Positions 1 to 8,156 of a DNA stretch of 64,000 bases are shown piece by piece. Made by a program: the position numbers and the translations under genes. This stretch comes from Furfurilactobacillus milii (GTDB lineage: Bacteria; Bacillota; Bacilli; Lactobacillales; Lactobacillaceae), in the NCBI RefSeq assembly GCF_009863985.1, contig NZ_WEZT01000003.1, positions 33,204 to 97,203 of the forward strand, read 5' to 3'. The notes beneath the pieces were generated by a model, which made no database searches, was not told the origin of the DNA, and saw nothing but the letters and a program-made list of their open reading frames with translations. How positions within the stretch are numbered: position 1 is the first letter of the stretch; every line of letters starts with the position of its first letter.

Positions 1-47
1 AATCAACATGTGCAACAGACAATTTATTTTAAAAGAGGAGCTTTCTA

Positions 48-947
48 ATGAAATTAGGGTTAATCGGTTTAGGCAAAATGGGTCTGAACTTAGCAGAAAA
101 CATGATGGATCATGAAAACGAAGTTGTTGGTTTTGACTTAAACAAGGACTTTGTTAACCAAGCAGTAACCGCTGGTGCTGAAGGTGCCGACTCACTTGCT
201 GACATGGTTGCTAAATTACCATCACCAAAAGTCGTATGGGTTATGGTTCCAGCCGGCAAGCCAACTGAATCAACGATTGACCAACTGTTAGACCTACTTG
301 ACGAAGGTGACTTCATCATCGACGGTGGTAACTCCTTCTGGAAGGACTCTGTTGCAGATGCTCAAAAGGCTGAAGAAAAAGGAATCAAGTTCTTCGACTG
401 TGGTACTTCTGGTGGCCAATCTGGTGCCCGTCACGATGGTAACTTCATGATTGGTGGAAACGATGCCGCTGCCTTTAAGACACTCGAACCTTTGTATGAA
501 GGTATCGCCCAAAAAGATGGTTACCTTTACACTGGTAAAGCTGGTTCAGGCCACTACCTCAAGATGGTTCATAACGGGATTGAATACGGTATGATGGAAG
601 CTATCGGTGAAGGTTTCGATGTGCTTGAACACAGTGCGTTTGACTACGATAACGAATCCGTTGCCCGTCTTTGGAACAGCGGTTCAGTTGTTCGTTCATG
701 GCTGATGGAATTGGCTCAAGACGCTTTTGCTAACGATGCCAAGTTAGACAACATCAAGGGTACTATGCACTCATCTGGTGAGGGTAAATGGACTCTTGAA
801 GAAGCTATGAACCAACAAGTAGCAACCCCTGTTATCGCTATGTCTCTGTTGATGCGTTACCGTTCAATGGAAAACGATACCTTTACTGGTAAAGTTGTTT
901 CTTCATTGCGTAACGGTTTCGGTGGTCACGCGGTTGATAAAGCTTAA
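48..947 (+). CDS. gnd: 6-phosphogluconate dehydrogenase (decarboxylating), short form
   Basis: Oxidative decarboxylation of 6-phosphogluconate to ribulose 5-phosphate in the cytosolic pentose phosphate or phosphoketolase route. The 299-residue protein is the short GntZ/YqeC-like form rather than the 470-residue enzyme. Visible are the N-terminal dinucleotide-binding motif GLGKMG (residues 7-12), the GGNS motif near 93, the substrate-binding stretch starting GTSGGQSGA near 119, and the catalytic KMVHNG segment (172-177). Start chosen for the AGAGGAG ribosome-binding site 8 bases upstream. It is followed by an intrinsic terminator, so it ends its transcript here. The lactonase gene pgl, the preceding pathway step, lies far away at 48.5 kb. 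Confidence 0.95.
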   Translation: MKLGLIGLGKMGLNLAENMMDHENEVVGFDLNKDFVNQAVTAGAEGADSLADMVAKLPSPKVVWVMVPAGKPTESTIDQLLDLLDEGDFIIDGGNSFWKDSVADAQKAEEKGIKFFDCGTSGGQSGARHDGNFMIGGNDAAAFKTLEPLYEGIAQKDGYLYTGKAGSGHYLKMVHNGIEYGMMEAIGEGFDVLEHSAFDYDNESVARLWNSGSVVRSWLMELAQDAFANDAKLDNIKGTMHSSGEGKWTLEEAMNQQVATPVIAMSLLMRYRSMENDTFTGKVVSSLRNGFGGHAVDKA

Positions 948-967
948 TTTAATAAATTTTTTCTATC

Positions 968-1000
968 GGATGATGCCCTCTTGGGTGTCATCCTTTTTCT
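968..1000 (+). terminator. Intrinsic terminator of gnd
   Basis: The arms GGATGATGCCC and GGGTGTCATCC (paired apart from one T-G/G-T stretch) enclose TCTT and are followed by five T, 20 bases after the gnd stop. Confidence 0.85.
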
Positions 1001-1067
1001 TTACGGCGAATTTACAATTGAAATGCAACACAAAGTAAAAAAATAAACCCATACCGGGTAGAATATG

Positions 1068-1197
1068 TTTAACGACCAAATCAAACAATTCGAGGTATCC
1101 GGCAAAAGCAGTTAAATCAACGTCCTCGCAAAGTGTTAAACTATGAAACCCCATATGAAGTATTTTTTGACAAACCGTTGCACTTAGTTTGACAATT
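1068..1197 (+). mobile_element. IS30-family transposase remnant, C-terminal end with right terminal sequence
   Basis: Codons 1112-1192 read LNQRPRKVLNYETPYEVFFD followed by KPLHLV and a stop, the typical C-terminus of IS30-family DDE transposases. The preceding 15 codons (1068-1112) read on in another frame (NDQIKQFEVSG), so the piece is frameshifted as well as truncated. The 23 bases around the stop, ending TTTGACAATTCA, match the IS30 copy at the right window edge with one mismatch and probably include the terminal inverted repeat. No N-terminal part is present. It is a dead fragment. Confidence 0.8.
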
Positions 1198-1266
1198 CAC
1201 CACTTATATCAAACTGATTTAACTTCCTCGAGTATGTCAAATCAGCATACAGCATACTGCCGTTGC

Positions 1267-1438
1267 GCTGACCAGAAATGCCGTTCCATGAGGACCGGTC
1301 TCAGCCTCCCAAAACCTGGAGTCTTCTACCTTGATTATGAGCCGAAAAGCTCATCGTCTCATAAGTCATCCCGCAACACTAAGGGGCCAAGTTCTCGCCG
1401 CCAAGTGTTGCCGACACGGAACTCTATTTCTAGTCAGC
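1267..1438 (-). ncRNA. Structured RNA, copy A (unknown family)
   Basis: Read on the minus strand, the ends pair: GCTGACTAGAAAT (1438-1426) with ATTTCTGGTCAGC (1279-1267) as P1, and GTTCCGTG with CATGGAAC as P2. Three hairpins follow: P3 GCAACACT/AGTGTTGC, P4 TTATGAG/CTCATAA, P5 CTCC/GGAG, then the conserved GGCTGAGACCGGTCC. Copies at 1534-1701 and 17338-17501 have the same helices built from different bases, and the same GGCT..ACCGGTCC block. No convincing reading frame fits. Function is unknown and the family is not one I recognise. A T-rich terminator is not obvious for this copy. Confidence 0.7.
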
Positions 1439-1533
1439 TCCACTCTTATGACAAACTGATGGCAAACAGTTTGTACATCAACATTTTTCAGTTATTATAA
1501 GCGCAATGATAATCACCATATGAGCTGAAGGGC
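1439..1533. promoter_or_regulatory. Divergent promoter region between RNA copies A and B
   Basis: For the plus strand, TTGTAC followed 16 bases later by TATTAT gives a plausible promoter ending shortly before copy B. On the minus strand a perfect TATAAT lies at the same place, with a weak -35. The direct evidence is only these hexamers and the geometry. Confidence 0.45.
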
Positions 1534-1701
1534 GTCAATAGTGATACCGAGTCGTGAAAGTGGTGTTAATGAGGTGGTTTTCCGAATTTACACCACGGAC
1601 GGTCACACAGACGCGGCTTTTCCGAGGCTGTGTGGCGAGATGAAAGACGCCGGTTTTTAGGTGGCTCGAACCGGTCCCACGACGAGCGTGTCACTATTGA
1701 C
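1534..1701 (+). ncRNA. Structured RNA, copy B (unknown family)
   Basis: P1: GTCAATAGTGATAC (1534-1547) pairs with GTGTCACTATTGAC (1688-1701). P2: GTCGTG (1551-1556) with CACGAC (1678-1683). P3: GTGGTG (1560-1565) with CACCAC (1591-1596). P4: CACACAG (1604-1610) with CTGTGTG (1628-1634). P5: CGCC (1648-1651) with GGTG (1660-1663). The junction after P5 has the conserved GGCTCGAACCGGTCC. Each helix is matched by different base pairs in the two other copies, which is the hallmark of a selected fold. It converges with usp, whose terminator lies just downstream. Confidence 0.75.
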
Positions 1702-1753
1702 AACCGTAAGCGCAATTCACGGCTTTACATTAACGCCACCAATTAATAGAACT

Positions 1754-1786
1754 AAAAAAGCTGTACCTCATTGTGGGATACAGCAA
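1754..1786 (-). terminator. Intrinsic terminator of usp
   Basis: On the minus strand GCTGTATCCCAC..GTACAGC forms a hairpin followed by TTTTTT. It lies 20 bases after the usp stop and would also block read-through from RNA copy B. Confidence 0.75.
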
Positions 1787-1803
1787 AACAAAATTGAGTT
1801 TAA

Positions 1804-2307
1804 TTAGCGAACCACTAACACAGACACAGGTGAATATTTGGCAACATAAGCCGCCTGGCTACCAAAGTACTTGGCAACCCCTTGCCGAGACAACGAGCCG
1901 ACAATTACAAGATCTGGATCAACTTGTGGAATTACCTGCTTGACGATTGTTTCACCAGGATCACCTTCAGCGATCAATGTTTTAACAGACTTAACCCCTG
2001 AATTTTCGGCGACCCGACGATATTTATCTAATCGTTCTTGAATCGTCTTTCGTTGTTGATCCAACATTTCCTTGCTTAACGCGGTAAAAACATTAACATC
2101 CTGTTCTTCAAGGATACTAACAATCACCAGCTCGGATTTATCTTCCTTCGCCTGTTTGACCGCGTACTGGTAAGCTAGTTGTGCATCCGGAGAATCATCA
2201 ACACCAACAAGCACACGCTTGTAGTCGTAGACCTTCCCCTTTATGATGTCATCCTCACTTTGTACTTTCTTGTGTTCACTTTTTGCCATGTTAAACAACT
2301 CCTTCAC
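1804..2307 (-). CDS. Universal stress protein, UspA family
   Basis: A single Usp domain of 167 residues with about 28 extra N-terminal residues. Domain signs are the first strand KRVLVGVDDSPDA near residue 30, a central helix-rich part, and the C-terminal nucleotide-binding segment VIVGSLSRQGVAKYFGS ending PVSVLVVR. The usual G-2X-G-9X-GS ATP motif is altered in its first part (GSLSRQG), so ATP binding is likely but not certain. Start supported by AAGGAG 8-9 bases upstream. The exact role of such proteins varies between species. It is monocistronic by context. Confidence 0.9.
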   Translation of the reverse strand: MKELFNMAKSEHKKVQSEDDIIKGKVYDYKRVLVGVDDSPDAQLAYQYAVKQAKEDKSELVIVSILEEQDVNVFTALSKEMLDQQRKTIQERLDKYRRVAENSGVKSVKTLIAEGDPGETIVKQVIPQVDPDLVIVGSLSRQGVAKYFGSQAAYVAKYSPVSVLVVR

Positions 2308-2352
2308 AGATAATTGTAACCGCTAACACTGCAATAAAGCTAGTCTAAACGA

Positions 2353-3012
2353 CTAATGATTTTCAATCGGCTTAATATAATCTTGAGCTGTTGCTAAGGT
2401 ATTCGCCGACGACTGTTTCATTGAAACGGTCGCTTTATTCTTCAATCCAGTCAACCGCTTGTGTTTTACATCAACTCGGTATTGCAAAGGCTGCCCATCT
2501 TTCGCAAAGATCAGTTGGCTCTTAAAGGCCTCACCGCTGCGGTGATAGTTGGATGCTGCATGTTTCTTGTAGTCCGCTTCAGTCTTATAAACAGCAGTTG
2601 CCGTCGACTTCGGTACCAAGGTTAACACATTGCCCTTTTGTGTTATTTGCCCATCTGTCACTTGTTCTTGAATACCGTTCATACTTAACGAAGTGGTCAC
2701 ACGCTGCCTAAATTGATGGTCTTTCGTAAAGACAACTAACAGCGTATTATTCAGCATCTGCTTTTTGCCTAGTGTACTCTGCCGTTTGTAAGAGCCTTGA
2801 TAACCAAGATCTTGCCAAAATGTAGCCTGTGTTTTGCTACTCTGTTTTTTGGTGGCCACCTTTGCGACTGAATGATGATGTGCTTCCGCCTTCGCAGGTT
2901 GGCTCACAACGCTGATGGTCATTAAACTGACCATCACCGCTAATGCAGCGATTTTAATTTTACTGATGTAACGTTTTCCCCCACTTGGTGCAGATTGATG
3001 CTGTGTACTCAT
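2353..3012 (-). CDS. Exported protein of unknown function
   Basis: 219 residues. Residues 19-43 form a hydrophobic segment after a basic stretch (GGKRYISKIK), ending in AKA-like residues, so it is an export signal or membrane anchor. A His/Ser/Lys linker (about 44-62) precedes an outer domain with many Lys, Thr and Gln and no cysteine. I see no catalytic motif and do not recognise a family. It may form a pair with the next minus-strand gene at 3286-3993, also a single-anchor exported protein, though 270 bases of AT-rich sequence separate them. Confidence 0.75.
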   Translation of the reverse strand: MSTQHQSAPSGGKRYISKIKIAALAVMVSLMTISVVSQPAKAEAHHHSVAKVATKKQSSKTQATFWQDLGYQGSYKRQSTLGKKQMLNNTLLVVFTKDHQFRQRVTTSLSMNGIQEQVTDGQITQKGNVLTLVPKSTATAVYKTEADYKKHAASNYHRSGEAFKSQLIFAKDGQPLQYRVDVKHKRLTGLKNKATVSMKQSSANTLATAQDYIKPIENH

Positions 3013-3266
3013 ACGTTATTCGTCCCTCATTTCAAAGTTTCGATGACAATCTGGCATAATGCGCATATAAATTGCCATCCCCTTAACCGATTATCGAGTA
3101 CTATTATCGCAAACATTTGTGCAAATTTCAGAAAAATTTAAGTAATCTAATGCCTATACGGCCCTTACGATGTTCCTGACAATATAGAGAATCCGATGTA
3201 ATCAAGGTGTCTACCGTTTTCGAAACAAGAAATTACAAAATCATAACAATTTGTTCCTAGCTGCGC

Positions 3267-3303
3267 AAAAAACTGCTCAATTTAATTATTGGGCAGTTTT
3301 TTC
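3267..3303 (-). terminator. Intrinsic terminator overlapping a stop codon
   Basis: AAAAAACTGCTC and GGGCAGTTTTTT pair around a 12-base loop. The right arm contains the last codons of the gene ending at 3286. It can work in both directions. Confidence 0.8.
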
Positions 3304-3993
3304 TTGCATATATTTAACGGCATCAGCCAGTTTTGTAAATTGTTTAGTTTGGCCAGCATTCAATTTATGGGCTCGCTGGTACACCCGTTTAGTTGGCGTA
3401 AAGTGTGTGTGTGTTTTTACTTTACGACTCGCACTCGCATACGCATCTTCCAATTTTTGATACGTCGCTTGGCTACTCGTTGCATCGATATTAAGTCGCT
3501 TTTGATCACTAGCCTGCAAATGATCGATGTAAACGCCGGCCTGCGGTTTGACAACTTTCATCGTCTGATTAATCGCAGTCACATTGTCCTGCTTGTTGGT
3601 CGCCAATTGCTTAGCATATGTGCGTTCAAAATCAGCAAGTGGTAGCTGATAGATAGCTAATGCAATATTGTTAGGCTTAGCCTTTTTCTTATTGCTACTA
3701 TCAAACTGATAATGAGCCACCGTTACCACCACTGCAGAACGGCCAAAACTCATTGAAGTAATAGTCGCCTGCTTGTGTGAGAACGAAGCTACCCCGTGTG
3801 CCGTGACCGTTTTGCCCTTATACGTCAACGGTTGGGCGGCATCAACCAATTCATAATTCGTTGTTGTCATATTTTTATACAACACAGTACCACCAACCGC
3901 CGCAACTGCAATCACAACAGCAGCGACAATGGCGCTAATCAACCATACGAGGCCCCGATTATGAACCGGAGCGTTTGTCTCTGTTTGCTTCAT
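3286..3993 (-). CDS. Membrane-anchored extracytoplasmic protein of unknown function
   Basis: 235 residues with one transmembrane segment (about 14-38, WLISAIVAAVVIAVAAVGG) after a short cytoplasmic tail, then an outer domain. Residues about 60-200 hold alternating hydrophobic strands with polar loops and a basic stretch (SNKKKAKPNN near 100). No cysteine and no known catalytic motif. I do not recognise the family. The stop codon lies inside a terminator hairpin, so it is last in its transcript. Confidence 0.75.
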   Translation of the reverse strand: MKQTETNAPVHNRGLVWLISAIVAAVVIAVAAVGGTVLYKNMTTTNYELVDAAQPLTYKGKTVTAHGVASFSHKQATITSMSFGRSAVVVTVAHYQFDSSNKKKAKPNNIALAIYQLPLADFERTYAKQLATNKQDNVTAINQTMKVVKPQAGVYIDHLQASDQKRLNIDATSSQATYQKLEDAYASASRKVKTHTHFTPTKRVYQRAHKLNAGQTKQFTKLADAVKYMQEKTAQ

Positions 3994-4026
3994 TACCCAA
4001 GGTCCCCTTTATTGCGCTAATTTATT

Positions 4027-4554
4027 CTAGAAAGCCCGCATAATGTGAAGAACTCCCTCAATGAAGAAGTAGATGCCAATTAGTGTAGCTAGGGTTAGTG
4101 CAGCTACAACTGGCTTTAGTAACAATAAAATGCCAACGATAAGACCGAGTACATCTAATCCGATGCTGATCCAGAAATACCGTTTGTCAAACGAACGCAT
4201 TAACCCTGACGTAATCAAACCGGTCAATGAATCAACAATGAACCATATTGCAAAGAAAATTGGTAACAAACGCATTCCAATACCAAGATGAAAGATTAAA
4301 AATGCACCAATTACAATGTCTAAAATCCCCATAAGCAACAACCACACAGGAGAACGCCCCAGAAGCCGTCGAACGTCATCATGGAACCATACCTCATAAA
4401 TACCTCTGAGTAATGCAACGGCCCCAAAAATGGCTACCAATGCCATTAAACTCGATGCCGGATCCACAAAAGCAATCCCTGCTGCAATGATAAATAACAC
4501 GCCAAGAATGAAACTATACCAGTCAAAGGACCGACGGGTGGAATTCCAATTCAT
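4027..4554 (-). CDS. HdeD/DUF308-family membrane protein
   Basis: 175 residues with six predicted transmembrane segments arranged as short helices separated by small polar loops, as in the HdeD family (acid-resistance membrane proteins of enterobacteria; DUF308). The PxxSL motif after the second helix (VDPASSLMALVAIFGAVALLRG) and the paired helical hairpins are typical. In lactobacilli the role is unproven; acid stress is only suggested by family. It lies just upstream of the gene at 3286-3993 on the same strand, 33 bases apart, and may be cotranscribed with it. Confidence 0.8.
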   Translation of the reverse strand: MNWNSTRRSFDWYSFILGVLFIIAAGIAFVDPASSLMALVAIFGAVALLRGIYEVWFHDDVRRLLGRSPVWLLLMGILDIVIGAFLIFHLGIGMRLLPIFFAIWFIVDSLTGLITSGLMRSFDKRYFWISIGLDVLGLIVGILLLLKPVVAALTLATLIGIYFFIEGVLHIMRAF

Positions 4555-4711
4555 GTCATCACCCCTATCTTTACAAAATTTTGATTCACGTTCATTACAC
4601 TATCTGTGTTCAGTCTAACACTCGCATCATGACTGACCAACAGTTGCGCCCCATTCATCAACAAAAATTAGTTAATGTCATATCCGCATCATTTTGCGAA
4701 GAAGGCTAAAC

Positions 4712-4750
4712 AAAAAAACATCCTATCCCCCGAACTGGGAAATAGAATGC
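4712..4750 (-). terminator. Intrinsic terminator of the met operon
   Basis: On the minus strand CATTCTATTTCCC pairs with GGGGATAGGATG and is followed by seven T. It stands about 105 bases after the metI stop. Confidence 0.75.
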
Positions 4751-4855
4751 TTTCAAAAACGAGGATTGCGCCCAAGACTTTGAATGACGAGGCCATTTCG
4801 CATTGTGCACCCAAAGTCGTAACGAAATCACTGCCATTTGTTCGTAAAATTCAAA

Positions 4856-5554
4856 TTAACGGTGGTCAGTTTTACGGGCCCACAAATCACCCAATATTTG
4901 GATAATAAAGACGATGGCTAAAATGATAATCATCGCCATGATGGTGATGTCATTTTCAAAACGGTCATACCCGATGCTAATCGCAGTATTCCCAAGGCCA
5001 CCACCACCAATGGCACCAGCCATTGCAGTAAGTCCGATCAAACTAATAACGGTAACAACCGATGTCCGAATTAAATCAGGCAGCGCTTCACGTAAATAAA
5101 CACGGAAAATAATTTGCATTGGTGAAGCACCGACTGCTTCCGCAGCTTCAATAATGCCACGGTCAACATCGACTAAGGCATTTTGAACCTGACGTGCATA
5201 AAATGGTGCGGTACCGATTGTCAAAGGCACCAAGGCTGCGGTAGTACCAATTGAGGTCCCCACGAGCAACCGCGTGAATGGCGCGATAACGGCTAATAAG
5301 ATGATAAAGGGAATGGACCGGAAGATATTTACCAGTTTATCCAAAATCCAGTATGTCGTCCGGTTTGCCAGAATGCCACCTGGTGCTGTAACTACTAACG
5401 CAATACCGATAATAATTCCAAGAATGCCGGCAATTATTCCGGAGACCAGCGTCATGTATATTGTTTCCCACGTTGATTGGATGAAGACATCCTTGTTAGC
5501 CACAACGTTTGGCATAATGGAGGTCCAAAAATCCGTTGCTAAAATAGTTGTCAT
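4856..5554 (-). CDS. metI: Methionine ABC transporter permease MetI
   Basis: 232 residues, five transmembrane segments. The cytoplasmic loop carries the EAA motif (EAAEAVGASPMQIIFRVYL, about 137-155) that docks onto the MetN ATPase. It forms the membrane channel of the MetNIQ importer for methionine. The gene starts 2 bases after the metN stop, so the two are translationally coupled. Last gene of metQ-metN-metI; a terminator follows. Confidence 0.93.
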   Translation of the reverse strand: MTTILATDFWTSIMPNVVANKDVFIQSTWETIYMTLVSGIIAGILGIIIGIALVVTAPGGILANRTTYWILDKLVNIFRSIPFIILLAVIAPFTRLLVGTSIGTTAALVPLTIGTAPFYARQVQNALVDVDRGIIEAAEAVGASPMQIIFRVYLREALPDLIRTSVVTVISLIGLTAMAGAIGGGGLGNTAISIGYDRFENDITIMAMIIILAIVFIIQILGDLWARKTDHR

Positions 5555-5556
5555 GC

Positions 5557-6675
5557 TTATGCCTCCCCTTCGGCGTTGGTGTCTGCTTCAGCAGCCTTGC
5601 GTGCGAGTTCTGCCTGATATTCCGCGACATTGATTTGCCGAACAGTCACGCCCTGCTCCTTTACGTAAGCCAATGCCTTATCTACAGCATCGCCTTCTCC
5701 ACTTAACACCAAGCCCAAATTACCAACTGGCGTATTTTGTAGAATCTCGACGTTTCCAAACAAAATATTTGGTGTAACTTTAAATTGCTCATACAGTTGC
5801 GCTATCAAGGGATCATCAGTCGATGCACCCGCATAGGACAGTACGACCAACCTCTCGTTTGCTTGTAAGTGCTGGATACTTGGCTGGGCAACAACGTTCG
5901 CCAAGGCAGCATCAATCTGAGAAGACGTTTCGATAAATTCTTTTGTCAATTGCTGAGTTGGTTTGGAGAATATCGTCAGCAAGTCGCCTCGTTCAACGAT
6001 TTCTCCGCTCTGCATAACGGCCACCTTGTTACAGATGGATTTAACTGCCTGCATTTCGTGGGTAATCAACACAACCGTCAATCCTAACTTTTCATTCAAG
6101 TTTTTCAACAAATCAAGAATTGATGATGTCGTTTTAGGGTCTAGCGCTGACGTCGCTTCGTCAGAGATCAAAATTTCCGGATCATTTGCCAATGCCCGGG
6201 CGATTGCCACCCGCTGTTTTTGACCACCAGATAACTGGGCTGGATAATCATTTTTCTTTTCGGATAGGCCAACTAAGTCCAAGAGTTCATCTACCTTAGC
6301 CTGCTTGTCATGCCGACTCAATTTAGAACCCAACAATAGTGGAAACATGACGTTGTCACCGATGGTCCGCTCATTCATCAGGTTGAAGTGCTGGAAGATC
6401 ATGCCAATCTTTGTTCGTGCTTGGCGCAGCGCCTTTCCCTTTAAGGCACCCATATTCTGACCGCTAACGGTCACCTTGCCAGATGTTTGCCGTTGTAATT
6501 GGTTAATTACCCGCACGAGTGTACTTTTACCCGCGCCAGAATAGCCAACGATCCCGTAAATGTCACCCTTGGCGACTTCCAGATCAACATTTTTAACGGC
6601 CCGCACAGTGCGGTCAGCCTCTTTAAACGTTACATCAATGCCCTTTAAATCAATAATCGGTGCGTTTGCTGCCAT
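5557..6675 (-). CDS. metN: Methionine ABC transporter ATPase MetN
   Basis: 372 residues. N-terminal ABC domain with Walker [10 protein letters not shown] (44-52), Q-loop QHFNLM, signature [15 protein letters not shown], Walker [14 protein letters not shown] and H-loop THEMQ. The C-terminal part (about 270-350) is the NIL domain that binds methionine and inhibits transport in the E. coli protein. A short charged tail rich in Ala and Glu ends the protein. Position between metQ and metI fits. The operon is preceded by a T-box leader, so expression should follow the charging state of tRNA-Met. Confidence 0.94.
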   Translation of the reverse strand: MAANAPIIDLKGIDVTFKEADRTVRAVKNVDLEVAKGDIYGIVGYSGAGKSTLVRVINQLQRQTSGKVTVSGQNMGALKGKALRQARTKIGMIFQHFNLMNERTIGDNVMFPLLLGSKLSRHDKQAKVDELLDLVGLSEKKNDYPAQLSGGQKQRVAIARALANDPEILISDEATSALDPKTTSSILDLLKNLNEKLGLTVVLITHEMQAVKSICNKVAVMQSGEIVERGDLLTIFSKPTQQLTKEFIETSSQIDAALANVVAQPSIQHLQANERLVVLSYAGASTDDPLIAQLYEQFKVTPNILFGNVEILQNTPVGNLGLVLSGEGDAVDKALAYVKEQGVTVRQINVAEYQAELARKAAEADTNAEGEA

Positions 6676-6787
6676 AATGGTTGTTCCTTTCCTAATTCGA
6701 ATTCAATACGGTTAACTAAAAATGTTCTATGTATGCAAACGTGAACTGAGAAACCAGTTCATGTTTGTCTAAATAATACAAAGGAAA

Positions 6788-7618
6788 TTATTTAATGTCC
6801 AAATTCCATGCTGGCTTTTCAGTACCTTTAAAGTCCTTGTTGATGATATCAGCAATCTTCTTGGTTTGATAAGCCTTAACAATTTCTTTGACAGCTTTCT
6901 TGTTCTTGTCAGCCTTACGGGACACGATAATGTTGATGTAAGGTTTAACATTCTTGTCGATTTTTTCTGCATAAACGGCGTGTTTGATGTTCAACTTAGC
7001 GTCAACAGCGTAAGTATTGTTAACAACTGCAGCCGTGGCGGAATCGAGCGAACGTGGTGTTTGGTCAGCAGCCACCGCCGTAATCTTCAAATGCTTTGGA
7101 TTTGAGGTAACATCCTTAGGCGTTGGTAACTTAGCATTGTCTAGTTTAATCAAACCGGCGTTCTTTAATAAGTTTAAGGCACGGCCTTCATTAGTTGCAT
7201 CGTTAGGGATCACAATCTGATCACCCTTCTTAAACTCAGAAACCTTCTTAAGCTTTTTTGAGAATAATCCAAGTGGTGCAACGGCTGTTTTACCAATCGG
7301 TGTCAAATCTGCTTTGTGCGCCTTGTTCCACTGGTCAAGGAAGTAATAATGCTGAAAGGCGTTAAGGTCAATCTGCTTATCATTCAACGCTTGGTTGGGC
7401 TGGGTGTAATCAGTGAAGGTCACAATTTTTAAGTTAATGCCCTTCTTCTTAACATCCTGAGCAATTGGCTTCCAGATCTTTTCATCGTCGGTGCCGACAA
7501 TACCAACTTTAACTGTTGTCGTCTTAGCCGAACTAGACTTGCCACAACCTGCTAATACCAAACCTAATGCAAGTATAGATGCAGTCCCTAACAAAATACG
7601 ACGAATTCTTTTATTCAT
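6788..7618 (-). CDS. metQ: Methionine-binding lipoprotein MetQ (NlpA family)
   Basis: 276 residues with a lipoprotein signal: basic start KRIRR, hydrophobic core, lipobox LAGC with Cys25 as the lipidated residue. The mature part is a typical NlpA solute-binding protein (KVGIVGTDDEKIWKPIA near 37, FQHYYFLDQWN near 102, VVNNTYA near 203). It captures methionine outside the cell and delivers it to MetI-MetN. First gene of the operon, 110 bases before metN. Confidence 0.93.
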   Translation of the reverse strand: MNKRIRRILLGTASILALGLVLAGCGKSSSAKTTTVKVGIVGTDDEKIWKPIAQDVKKKGINLKIVTFTDYTQPNQALNDKQIDLNAFQHYYFLDQWNKAHKADLTPIGKTAVAPLGLFSKKLKKVSEFKKGDQIVIPNDATNEGRALNLLKNAGLIKLDNAKLPTPKDVTSNPKHLKITAVAADQTPRSLDSATAAVVNNTYAVDAKLNIKHAVYAEKIDKNVKPYINIIVSRKADKNKKAVKEIVKAYQTKKIADIINKDFKGTEKPAWNLDIK

Positions 7619-7726
7619 GTTAATTTACCCCTTTTTTCATCCATTTACATGGTCATTAATATCGACTCATTTTTAATTTGCCGACTTCACACAACCGCTC
7701 ACTGACAAAGCTGAACTCTGGCAACG

Positions 7727-8050
7727 AAAAAAGCCCGCCTCTAATAAAAATTAGAAGCGAGCTTATCGCGTTACCATTCTAGTTCGAACTGAATTTACAT
7801 TCAGTTCCTCATCAACCGACACCTAGAAAGGGTCTAGAATTCCTAAGTAGCGGTGTGCGCGGTAATGGGCGCCAAGTCATTATCACCTTACCGACAGCAG
7901 TTGCCGGTTCGACGATACCAATCGCAGGCCATTTTCATCCTAACTTGACTCACCCGCTCTCAGCATACGCAGGCTTTCTGTACAGTTTTGTTAAAACTAC
8001 TTTCCTATTCAAATTGTTTTTCGGTCATGTGAAATTGTTATTAGATTACC
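7727..8050 (-). promoter_or_regulatory. T-box leader, methionine specificity, upstream of metQNI
   Basis: Read on the minus strand: a GGAAAGTAG segment near 8003 (AGTA-type element), Stem I with GAGAGCGGGTGAG, then GGATGAAAATGGCC where ATG can act as specifier codon for Met (near 7930). The T-box sequence is AATGGTAACGCG (7778-7767), a variant of the usual GGTGGTACCGCG. It is followed by the terminator GCTCGCTTCTAA/TTAGAGGCGGGC plus TTTTTT (7764-7727). Uncharged tRNA-Met should favour the antiterminator and turn the importer on. Exact stems were read by eye. Confidence 0.82.
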
Positions 8051-8083
8051 GCACAAAAAATCGCTTGTCAACGATTATTGTAA

Positions 8084-8120
8084 GAAAATAATGAGATTCG
8101 CCACGCCGTTCTCATAATTA
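8084..8120 (-). terminator. Weak terminator after aldo/keto reductase gene
   Basis: ATGAG and CTCAT arms around 18 bases, followed on the minus strand by TATTTTC. Short stem, moderate T content. Confidence 0.4.
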
Positions 8121-8156
8121 TTTTTATATTCACGAATGAAAGCGTGTGGAATCCCT

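Noticed and set aside
963..1154. Minus-strand open frame over the gnd terminator and IS30 remnant
   Set aside because: It reads the terminator hairpin and the reverse of the transposase fragment; no protein likeness.
1189..1500. Open frame of 103 codons on the plus strand
   Set aside because: It lies antisense to structured RNA copy A, has Ser/Arg-rich random composition and no ribosome-binding site; the folded RNA explains the region better.
1534..1701. RNA copy B as tmRNA, RNase P RNA or SRP RNA
   Set aside because: None of the hallmark sequences of these RNAs is present and the length does not fit.
1189..1800. RNA copies as T-box leaders
   Set aside because: No GGTGGTACC-type T-box motif, no following amino-acid gene on the right strand, and a closed multi-helix fold instead.
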